DNA of 58,004 bases from an uncultured Clostridia bacterium (GTDB lineage: Bacteria; Bacillota; Clostridia; Lachnospirales; Lachnospiraceae): contig CAOKDX010000019.1 of the NCBI GenBank assembly GCA_948467395.1, positions 1 to 58,004 on the forward strand. The letters run 5' to 3'. The stretch's first letter is position 1. The number at the start of each line of letters is the position of its first letter. Positions 51,763 to 58,004 of this stretch are shown here, piece by piece. Made by a program: the position numbers and the translations under genes. The notes beneath the pieces are model-generated. The model did no database searches, was not told the DNA's origin, and was given only the letters and a program-made list of their open reading frames with translations.

Positions 51763-53610
51763 CTATGCCCGCAGATCAAAATTATACCGTTTCAGGTCTC
51801 CCACGGGGGCATCGGCGCCAATAAAATCCTTTACTACATCCATGTCCTTTTCTTTCATGGAGAGCTGTGAGGTAAAGGCGTAGCCCTGTTCATTTATGGC
51901 GTCATTGAGTAATTCGATATTCCGTTCCAGCAGATCCTTTGTTTCTTTTGTGGAAACAAAGAAATTGGCGGAGACAGCGGTATTTTCCTTGAGGATCTGG
52001 ATATCCAGGGTTCCCAGATGATCCATATCCAGGTGCAGAAGAACGCTTAGCTTACCCGGATTTCTGCGGAGAGCTTCTTTTCGCGTCATGACATACAGAT
52101 CTCCGTGGGCCGTCTGATTCTGCAGTTTAAGGGGCAGCTGTATATACTGGAAGGTCTGGTTCATCATTTTCATAAAATCCAGATTGTTACTCATATCAGA
52201 AGCGTGCTGGGTCAGCTGGGAGAATACATCCTTTCCCAGCACCTGTTCACTGAAATGGGACAGGCTCTCAAACTGACGTGACATCTTATCATAGATTATA
52301 TCCAGGGCCTGTTCCTTCTTCAGCTGTTCCGGCGATACGGTCCAGCCCGAGATAAACTGGGCCTTGACCAGATTCTGGAAAGACCTGGATGTAAGGAGCT
52401 TCCCTGCCTGCTCCTCAGTGAGCTCCGGTAACATATTTTTAATTTCTGAGAGCAGCTGTCTTGCTGTGGCGGTGCCGTCAGCCAGAGCCTGTTTCCCTTC
52501 ATCTGACAGCGGATAATCAGACAGAAAGGCGGAGAAGGACTGGCGTTCTTCCGGTGACAGAATAAAGCCGGTCTGTTCATGGATAAAGGGCGTGCGGAAA
52601 TCCTCACTCAGTCCGGATTCCGTCAGGGCTGTTCTGGCGGCGGCATTGCCGTCAGTCAGAGTAGTGAACAGCTGTTTCATGCGGGCGAAGGGTCCCTGTG
52701 CCTGTTCTGCTTTGGCCGGGTCGCCGGGGGATATTATTTCTGTTTCAGCCGGTCTCGCGGCATTTCCGTCTGCGCCCTCGGGGGAGCCGGCCTTTGCCGT
52801 GCCGGTCTCCGCCGTCTGTTTGGGATCGGCTGGAACGGCGTCCTCTCCCTCGGGATTTTCCAATAGAACATTGTCGGCAGAAGCTGTCTTTTCCAACAGT
52901 GCCTGTTCCTCCGGGGTGGGGTTTCCCTCCAGGACCATAGCCAGTATACGGGAGCCGATCTCTGCGGCCAGCCGGGGAACCTGGCTGCCGATGGAATTCA
53001 GCATATTTCCAATATCATTGGTAAGGGAATCCATCTTATTTAATAACTGGTGGTTCTGATTCTGGTAGTTTTCAAATTGTTTTACAGATTCCTGGGTCAT
53101 GGGCAGATTCAGCCGTTTCATTGTGATAATGGCATTGACATCTACTTTTGGAAAACGGGCGCAAAGCTGGATGGATGCCATGATATTCTCCCGGCTGATG
53201 GACTGCTGGTTCTGCAAAAGGGAGCGCACCACCTCGATGTTGCGGTCCGATTTGGGCAGGGCAGCCTCTTCCAGTGCCTGTTCGATGGTATCTTCTATAT
53301 CCAATAGATAGGCACCACTGACAGCCTTCATATAGATTGTGTTCTGATCCAGAGAGGTAATCTGGAAAGCGGCTTTCTGGCCGATAGAATACTGACTGGC
53401 ATCGGGAAGCTTTCCTGTGAAGGAAGAACCGTCTTCCATGGAAAGGGTGATCTCACTGCCATGTACATCGCTGACAACCCCTTTCAGCGTCTGCCCCTCC
53501 TGGAGATGCAGGGTGGAACTACCGGAACGGTACGCCTGTGAGCGGGAGGAAGAGATGCCGGAGGATGTTCCCTGGGAATTGTTTTGAATTGAATTGCTGA
53601 TGATTGCCAT
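51763..53610 (-). CDS. FliK-like flagellar hook-length control protein
   Basis: A 615-residue protein with a Ser/Gln/Asn-rich N-terminus (NSIQNNSQGTSSGISSSRSQ), a small beta domain (HLQEGQTLKGVVSDV), a long Ala/Glu-rich central region, and a C-terminal segment like the FliK/Flg_hook domain (QLPLKLQNQTAHGDLYVMTR, then LDMDHLGTLDIQI and SANFFVSTKETKDLLERN). This order fits hook-length proteins. No other flagellar structural gene is in the window. The start at 53610 follows GAAAGGGGC; a start seven codons upstream lies on that site. Confidence 0.7.
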   Translation of the reverse strand: MAIISNSIQNNSQGTSSGISSSRSQAYRSGSSTLHLQEGQTLKGVVSDVHGSEITLSMEDGSSFTGKLPDASQYSIGQKAAFQITSLDQNTIYMKAVSGAYLLDIEDTIEQALEEAALPKSDRNIEVVRSLLQNQQSISRENIMASIQLCARFPKVDVNAIITMKRLNLPMTQESVKQFENYQNQNHQLLNKMDSLTNDIGNMLNSIGSQVPRLAAEIGSRILAMVLEGNPTPEEQALLEKTASADNVLLENPEGEDAVPADPKQTAETGTAKAGSPEGADGNAARPAETEIISPGDPAKAEQAQGPFARMKQLFTTLTDGNAAARTALTESGLSEDFRTPFIHEQTGFILSPEERQSFSAFLSDYPLSDEGKQALADGTATARQLLSEIKNMLPELTEEQAGKLLTSRSFQNLVKAQFISGWTVSPEQLKKEQALDIIYDKMSRQFESLSHFSEQVLGKDVFSQLTQHASDMSNNLDFMKMMNQTFQYIQLPLKLQNQTAHGDLYVMTRKEALRRNPGKLSVLLHLDMDHLGTLDIQILKENTAVSANFFVSTKETKDLLERNIELLNDAINEQGYAFTSQLSMKEKDMDVVKDFIGADAPVGDLKRYNFDLRA

Positions 53611-53762
53611 GGCAATGCCCCTTTCTAACATAACTGTAATAAGTATATCGACATTTCTTGTTTTTTTTGCAACCTTTTGCCCTGGATTCTATTATATTAC
53701 AGCTTTATGCTAAAATGGGTAAAATGAGGCAAGGGAACCCCTCAGGATACAACAGATGATTC

Positions 53763-53790
53763 TTGACATACTATGAAATCTGACTAAAAT
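53763..53790 (+). promoter_or_regulatory. Sigma-A promoter for the agrC-like gene
   Basis: TTGACA (53763-53768), 16-base spacer, TAAAAT (53785-53790), about 77 bases before the start codon. Confidence 0.75.
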
Positions 53791-53866
53791 GAAAGTAGTT
53801 TTAGCCGGATTTTTTTGCATGGATATTCTGGAGACGCTGTAGTGGATACGCAGGAGGGATGAAGTA

Positions 53867-54655
53867 ATGCTTTTGCGGATAAACGGACTCTTTAATATTC
53901 TTATGATTCTGTTTGGATTTTGGATTATACTTACCTGCTTTCTGGCTGTGATGTGGCTTAGGAGCCGGAGGGAGATCAGAGAGAAGGACAAAGAGATAGC
54001 AATGATGAGGAACTATGGGAAGTCTTACCGGAGTCTGGTACAGACAGTGCGGATGAGACAGCATCAGTTTGAGAATCATCTTATGGCGCTGGGCGGAATT
54101 TATAAGACTGCCGGCTCGGTAGAGGAGCTGATCCGTTTGCAGAGCCTGTACTGTCAGGGCGTTGCAGAGGAGAATCATTACAACCATCTGTTGTCTGCCG
54201 GCTCGCCTATTCTTGCCGGTTTTCTCTATTCCAAGATTATTATGGCAGAGGAAAGAGGATGCGTGGTGGAATATCTGGTAAATACAACGGATGGTGATAG
54301 ACATATCATTCCGGAATACCATACAATTGAAATGCTGGGAATACTGATGGACAATGCAGTGGAAGCCCTGGAGTCCGCAGAACACAGAAGCCTTTACGTG
54401 GAGATTCTGGAAACAGCCGGCCGGATGAAGATTACAGTCTGCAATGTATCGGTCTATATTTCCCAGACACAGATATTGAACTTTGTAAAGAAAGGGTTTA
54501 GCACAAAGGGAGAGGGAAGAGGTCTCGGCCTGTCATTTCTGACATCTCTTGTCAATCAGTATGGTGGTAATCTTGCTGTCTATAATGAAGAGAAGGACTC
54601 AGAGAACTGGCTCGTATTTTCCATATTAATAACAAAAGAGGCAGCGTCCTCATGA
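53867..54655 (+). CDS. AgrC-like histidine kinase without the usual receptor domain
   Basis: A 262-residue GHKL-type kinase. One membrane helix lies at about 8-31, followed by a coiled coil (REIREKDKEIAMM) and the phospho-acceptor region VRMRQHQFENHL, the AgrC-type RxHDFxNH motif with Gln replacing Asp. ATPase motifs are MLGILMDNAVEAL and STKGEGRGLGLS. Typical AgrC is about 430 residues with six or seven helices that bind the peptide; here that part is missing. AGGAGGGATGAAGTA precedes the ATG. It is convergent with agrD/agrB. Confidence 0.83.
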   Translation: MLLRINGLFNILMILFGFWIILTCFLAVMWLRSRREIREKDKEIAMMRNYGKSYRSLVQTVRMRQHQFENHLMALGGIYKTAGSVEELIRLQSLYCQGVAEENHYNHLLSAGSPILAGFLYSKIIMAEERGCVVEYLVNTTDGDRHIIPEYHTIEMLGILMDNAVEALESAEHRSLYVEILETAGRMKITVCNVSVYISQTQILNFVKKGFSTKGEGRGLGLSFLTSLVNQYGGNLAVYNEEKDSENWLVFSILITKEAASS

Positions 54656-54670
54656 TATCCAGACACTGCC
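54640..54670 (-). terminator. Terminator hairpin between the convergent agrC-like and agrD genes
   Basis: GGCAGCGTC (54640-54648) pairs with GACACTGCC (54662-54670) with one G-U pair. On the minus strand the stem is followed by TCTTTTGTTATT, so it can end the agrBD transcript. It overlaps the end of the agrC-like gene. The plus-strand side has only CTTCT. Confidence 0.65.
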
Positions 54671-54680
54671 CTTCTGAGAA

Positions 54681-54809
54681 TCAGTCCTCCGTTGGATAGG
54701 GTAATTCACCAAATAGTACATAGCTTACATGTCCCCAATGAAGAAAACTTGCAAAAGCAATACACAGATTGCATGCCGTAAACAGGCATGATCTACTCAG
54801 GTGTTTCAT
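54681..54809 (-). CDS. agrD: AgrD-like cyclic autoinducer pre-peptide (Ser-type)
   Basis: A 42-residue peptide. An amphipathic leader (KHLSRSCLFTACNLCIAFAS) precedes the core HVSYVLFGELPYPTED. The five residues Ser29-Tyr-Val-Leu-Phe33, followed by a Pro/Glu-rich acidic tail, match the AgrD layout where Cys plus four hydrophobic residues form the ring. Ser in place of Cys predicts a lactone, not a thiolactone. The ribosome site AAAGGAGGAAGAATC is strong. It overlaps the end of agrB by 17 bases. Other Cys residues (8, 13, 16) lie in the leader. Confidence 0.8.
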   Translation of the reverse strand: MKHLSRSCLFTACNLCIAFASFLHWGHVSYVLFGELPYPTED

Positions 54810-55368
54810 GATTCTTCCTCCTTTTTTGTAAAAGATTTGCAGCTGTGAGCTGCAGTGATTGTAACAATATGATCCATGTCCCAACCGGCATATGCCGGTT
54901 ATTTGGGATGAGAAATACCAGACAGGCATAGATAGAAATAATGAGAAAGGACTGCAGCTTTGCCTTTCTGATCAGAATGCCGTCCGGAACTGGCCGGAAG
55001 GAGGATACCACCGGAGCATACTTATAATTCAGCAGGATACACAGGCACAGCAGAAGAAGCTGTACATAATTTGGAATAGTCAGCACAGGCAGTACACAGA
55101 TGCCGGCATAAAAGAATAAGAACGACATGATCAGGCACGACCAGTAATGTTTGTAGTGCAGTCCGCCGGTAGCAGTCCGCAAGGTACAGAGAACGGCTGC
55201 GGCCAGCAGATAGGCAGTAACATTACCCGTACAGTAGAAGAAGATGCCGATGATGATCAGCTTGCTCATTTCCGACAGGATGCTCAGAAGGGCATACCGG
55301 ATCTGGGCAATCTGGAAGTCGGTGTATCCGTATGTGCTTTTCAAATAGGTTTGTATGTTTGCGCTCAT
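54793..55368 (-). CDS. agrB: AgrB-like membrane peptidase
   Basis: A 191-residue membrane protein with five or six helices. The catalytic pair is His71 and Cys78 in RTATGGLHYKHYWSC, spaced exactly as in AgrB cysteine proteases. It cuts and cyclises AgrD. The start at 55368 follows AAAGGGG; further in-frame ATGs exist upstream but would make an unusually long N-terminus. It is divergent from the LytTR regulator gene. Confidence 0.9.
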   Translation of the reverse strand: MSANIQTYLKSTYGYTDFQIAQIRYALLSILSEMSKLIIIGIFFYCTGNVTAYLLAAAVLCTLRTATGGLHYKHYWSCLIMSFLFFYAGICVLPVLTIPNYVQLLLLCLCILLNYKYAPVVSSFRPVPDGILIRKAKLQSFLIISIYACLVFLIPNNRHMPVGTWIILLQSLQLTAANLLQKRRKNHETPE

Positions 55369-55459
55369 GACAGAATCCCCTTTCGACATGAATTGTAACA
55401 GCATAGAGACACCCTTCCGGATATCTTTGCCGGACTGTGTCAGAATGGCATTGAACAAA

Positions 55460-55492
55460 GCCGGGGCAGCCGGTCTCTACCCGCTGCCCGGC
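55460..55492. repeat. GC-rich hairpin between agrB and the LytTR regulator
   Basis: GCCGGGGCAGC (55460-55470) and GCTGCCCGGC (55483-55492) form a 10-bp stem with one bulged base. On the minus strand it is followed by TTTGTTC, so it could work as a terminator or attenuator ahead of agrB. On the plus strand it would be a leader hairpin before the regulator. Confidence 0.55.
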
Positions 55493-55520
55493 TGGAATAT
55501 CAGAAAAAGAGGAAATCGAT

Positions 55521-56246
55521 ATGACGAAGGTACTGATCCTGGAAGACAAGCGGCAGTCCCGGGAACTGCTGGTGAGAATCGTGAAGGAAATTGACGCGGG
55601 TGCTGACGTGTATGCGCTGGACAATGAAGAAGAGGCGTATGTCATAGCCATAAAGAAGAACATCGATGTATTTCTGGTGGATATCATACTGCATCCGGAG
55701 AAGCCGGGTGATCAGTCCGGCGCAGTTTTCGCCAGCAATATAAGGAGTATTGAAAGATATCTTTTTACACCTGTCATTTTTATCACAACCCTGTATGATA
55801 CAAAAATGAGTATGTTCAGCACCGTGCAGTGTTATGGATTTATTGAGAAACCATTTGACCTGGAGAAGACAAAGAAAATGATCGCTACCGCCATGCACTA
55901 TCATACGACAGAGCGGCGTGAAAAAACATTTATCTTTCATACCGAGGGACTGGTGGGAGCCGTCCCGGTAGACGACATAATATACATTGAGAGCAGGGGC
56001 CACAAATTGTATATACATACCACAAAGGACAACATTGTACTGCCCTACCGGTCATGCAAAAGGATTATGGAGGAAATTGACTCTGAAAATTTTGAGATGT
56101 GCAACAGGGGCACCGTGGTAAATATGGCTTTTATTAAGAGGATCGATTCTCCCGGCCGATATCTTTATCTGAGAGGGATCGAAAATGCAATTGAAATCGG
56201 CCCTGTTCTGAAAAAGAAATTTATGGAACGTTTTAAAGACCGGTAA
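55521..56246 (+). CDS. AgrA-like LytTR response regulator
   Basis: A 241-residue regulator. The receiver domain has acidic LEDK, phosphoacceptor Asp54 in VFLVDIIL, and Lys in FIEKPFD. The C-terminal LytTR domain begins near 140 (IIYIESRGHKLYIHT) and includes CNRGTVVNMAFIKRI. AAGAGGAAATCGAT precedes the ATG. It is separated from its likely kinase by the oppositely oriented agrB-agrD. Confidence 0.88.
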   Translation: MTKVLILEDKRQSRELLVRIVKEIDAGADVYALDNEEEAYVIAIKKNIDVFLVDIILHPEKPGDQSGAVFASNIRSIERYLFTPVIFITTLYDTKMSMFSTVQCYGFIEKPFDLEKTKKMIATAMHYHTTERREKTFIFHTEGLVGAVPVDDIIYIESRGHKLYIHTTKDNIVLPYRSCKRIMEEIDSENFEMCNRGTVVNMAFIKRIDSPGRYLYLRGIENAIEIGPVLKKKFMERFKDR

Positions 56247-56301
56247 GCCCGGTTTCAAAATCACACTGTTCAGCAAATAGTATGTCGACTTTTGTCAAAA
56301 A

Positions 56302-56310
56302 TGGTATAAT
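56302..56310 (+). promoter_or_regulatory. Extended -10 promoter for the XRE regulator
   Basis: TGGTATAAT is a TGnTATAAT element about 35 bases before the start codon. A TTGTCA is present but only seven bases upstream, so it is not a -35; TTGTCAAAAATGG may instead be an operator half. Confidence 0.65.
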
Positions 56311-56345
56311 TGTACAAAAGCTAAGACAAGGGGTGAGCAGTAGTT

Positions 56346-56672
56346 ATGGATTCTAAAGAACTGAGTGCCGGGGCACGGATCATGCTTCTGCGGAGTGAAA
56401 AGGGATTTTCACGGGAGTATTTATCTGAGAGAGCCGGGATATCAACCAAATTTCTCTATAATATAGAAATCCGGGGCAGCGGGTTTTCTGCCAGGACGCT
56501 GCTGCGGATTGCCCAGGAACTGGAAGTGTCGACAGATTACATACTTATGGGAAAGGGAAATCCCCGGTACGATGAGAAGCTCTTCCATACCATCGAACGA
56601 TTTGAACCGGATACACTGGAAACAGTAAAGAGACTGCTGGAGATCGCATATGAGCTGGCGGGGAAGAAGTAG
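56346..56672 (+). CDS. XRE-family transcriptional regulator
   Basis: A 108-residue protein with an N-terminal helix-turn-helix (IMLLRSEKGFSREYLSERAG and ISTKFLYNIEIRGSGFSART) followed by LEVSTDYILMGK. The last 35 residues are helical (RFEPDTLETVKRLLEIAYEL) and may mediate dimerisation. AAGGGGTGAGCAGTT precedes the ATG. Target unknown; it is adjacent to the agr locus on the same strand as the LytTR regulator. Confidence 0.85.
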   Translation: MDSKELSAGARIMLLRSEKGFSREYLSERAGISTKFLYNIEIRGSGFSARTLLRIAQELEVSTDYILMGKGNPRYDEKLFHTIERFEPDTLETVKRLLEIAYELAGKK

Positions 56673-56999
56673 GGGATAGGGGCCGAGGTATCGTCTCATA
56701 TTTCCGCTTCTTCTATTGAACCGCCTGGCAAATTATAATAATCAGTATAGGTTCTCACATTTTTTTGCAAATTCATAATTTATTCTTATACTTTCACTAA
56801 TCGCTTGTTATATCATTTCATACATTTTGTGCATAGATTTCACACGCATGTTTAGAAATAGAACGAAAGGTATCACTGTTTAGAATTTTTGTTTCTGGCT
56901 TTACTTGAGTTTAGATGGTACTATTTTTCTATAAAATATGAGAAAAGCCGAATGAAAGGAAGATGGTGTGTTTGTTTTTATGCACCATAAAAAGTAAAA
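56673..56999. other. AT-rich intergenic region
   Basis: No gene of credible length is visible on either strand. The first 30 bases are G-rich, then the composition drops sharply. It holds one good sigma-A promoter and, near the right end, a short frame that starts at ATG 56963 right after AAGGAAG and overlaps the next gene. Confidence 0.6.
56765..56792 (+). promoter_or_regulatory. Candidate sigma-A promoter
   Basis: TTGCAA (56765-56770), 16-base spacer, TATACT (56787-56792). If used, it gives a leader of about 200 bases for the gene at the right edge. Confidence 0.5.
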
Positions 57000-58004
57000 A
57001 TGGAAAATACAGTGTCAATATTAAAAAAATCATCAAAGTTTGACAGCACAGAGCAGATGGTTTTATTATTATCCAGAACAGATTTTAACGAGGATATGAG
57101 AGATTATATCAATGGACTCATTTCCAAGGGCAATATAGAATGGGATATATTTCTTGGCCTCGCTATTAACCACAGGGTAAATGGTGTTATTTATAAGCAA
57201 CTTAGAGGTATTGAGGGAATGCCCAAGACAGTAAGACGGGCATTGCATTATATGCATATATCGCAGAAGGAACGGAACCGTTGTCACAGGAATGAAATAA
57301 AGAAGCTGTCTCTGGCTTTGGAACAAAAGGGATTTAACTATGCCTTTTTAAAAGGTGCCGTGCTAAATACAATATATTATGGAGATGGTGAGAGAATCTC
57401 CAATGATACAGATATTCTTTTGGATGTCAGGGATTTGAAAGAAGTCATTCAATTATGTACATCATTGGGGTATATACAGGGAGAGGTTGAAAATGGAGAA
57501 ATAATCAGGGCAACCAAGAAGAAAATATTATTTGCACAGTTAAATACATATGAAACGGTTCCGTTGATAAAGAAAACGGGTAATTCTTATTTGCCGTTTC
57601 ATGAATTTGATGTTAATTTCCGATTGGGAAATGACGATAAGAGCGGTTTATCTAATCATCTGATTCAAAATACTGTTCTATCAGGTGATGATGAATTTTC
57701 TCTGCGTACTATGACAGTTGAAAACTTTCTGATCTATCTTTGCATTCATTTATACAGAGAGGCCGTGATGGTTTATAAAATAGCACAAGGTGCAGATTTA
57801 ATACTATATAAATTTATGGATATTCATCACTATATTGAGGCTAACAGGCAAAACATATCATGGAAAAAAATGCAGGAAGAAGTATTTCAGCTTGATAAGG
57901 TAGAAGATATTTACTATGTATTGTTTTACACCGAAAAGTTATATCCGGGAACGGTCGACGATAAAATATTGGACATGTTTGAGCCGGATGATGTCCGTTA
58001 TCTT
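57000..58004 (+). CDS. Nucleotidyltransferase-family protein (NTP_transf_5-like), cut by the window end
   Basis: The first 335 residues of a protein resembling the uncharacterised nucleotidyltransferase family PF14907. The diagnostic segment is FLKGAVLNTIYYGDGE followed by SNDTDILLDVRDL (Lys-Gly, then D-x-D metal site). Later, FHEFDVNFRLG and TVENFLIYLCIHLY match the family layout. These genes often sit in polysaccharide or lasso-peptide regions. The start is uncertain: ATG at 57000 has no clear ribosome site, whereas AAGGAAG lies before ATG 56963 in another frame. The region is AT-rich. No stop occurs before the window edge. Confidence 0.72.
   Translation, partial: MENTVSILKKSSKFDSTEQMVLLLSRTDFNEDMRDYINGLISKGNIEWDIFLGLAINHRVNGVIYKQLRGIEGMPKTVRRALHYMHISQKERNRCHRNEIKKLSLALEQKGFNYAFLKGAVLNTIYYGDGERISNDTDILLDVRDLKEVIQLCTSLGYIQGEVENGEIIRATKKKILFAQLNTYETVPLIKKTGNSYLPFHEFDVNFRLGNDDKSGLSNHLIQNTVLSGDDEFSLRTMTVENFLIYLCIHLYREAVMVYKIAQGADLILYKFMDIHHYIEANRQNISWKKMQEEVFQLDKVEDIYYVLFYTEKLYPGTVDDKILDMFEPDDVRYL

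Overview
The window reads as chromosome of a motile, low-to-mid-GC Gram-positive anaerobe, most likely Lachnospiraceae or a close Clostridia relative. The evidence is strong AGGAGG-type ribosome sites, a tRNA-Leu gene without an encoded CCA end, sigma-A promoters, an agr-type peptide locus, a FapA-like protein beside an HD-GYP protein, and a FliK-like hook-length protein. There is no transposase, phage gene, rRNA or CRISPR array. This placement rests on gene content read by eye, not on a search.

Region 1 (about 0.1-16.3 kb) is one tightly packed plus-strand operon ending in a hairpin terminator. It encodes three short-chain dehydrogenases, four FabH-like condensing enzymes (one fused to a decayed SDR-like domain, one lacking the active-site His and Asn), five small carrier proteins, two DltA-like adenylation enzymes, an acylating aldehyde dehydrogenase with a pyruvate aldolase, a PLP aminotransferase and two tandem-GNAT acyltransferases. 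Together they look like a dissociated carrier-protein assembly line that builds an unusual acyl or aminoacyl group. This is the best candidate for an undescribed system.

Region 2 (16.4-25.5 kb) is a second plus-strand operon: a GT-B-like transferase, pseB, pseF, pseI, a pseJ-type formyltransferase, pseG, a PIG-L deacetylase, a second formyltransferase and a MerR-methyltransferase fusion. It makes CMP-activated pseudaminic-acid-type sugar, probably for flagellin. The simplest reading is that region 1 supplies a decoration for this sugar. No pseC aminotransferase is visible. Region 3 (25.6-29.8 kb) is the dTDP-L-rhamnose set rfbA, rfbB, rfbD, rfbC plus a secreted M15 peptidase.

Region 4 (29.9-37.6 kb) holds a SpoIID-like/peptidoglycan-binding protein, a MarR regulator with a heterodimeric ABC exporter, a secreted Big2-domain protein and two small membrane-anchored proteins. 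Region 5 (37.6-41.2 kb) is a leftward pair, an HD-GYP protein and a FapA-like protein with a long 25-residue repeat array, divergent from tRNA-Leu(CAG).

Region 6 (41.2-50.0 kb) has an OmpR/histidine-kinase pair, then a lipoprotein, two ABC-2-like membrane proteins, an ATPase, a duplicated Ig-like wall/membrane protein and a small two-helix membrane protein, apparently one envelope ABC system. Region 7 (50.0-53.6 kb, leftward) has an HExxH metalloprotein, a membrane-bound LuxR-type regulator and the FliK-like protein. Region 8 (53.7-56.7 kb) is a rearranged agr system with a Ser-type AgrD peptide and a kinase lacking the usual receptor domain, followed by an XRE regulator. The right edge cuts a nucleotidyltransferase-family gene.
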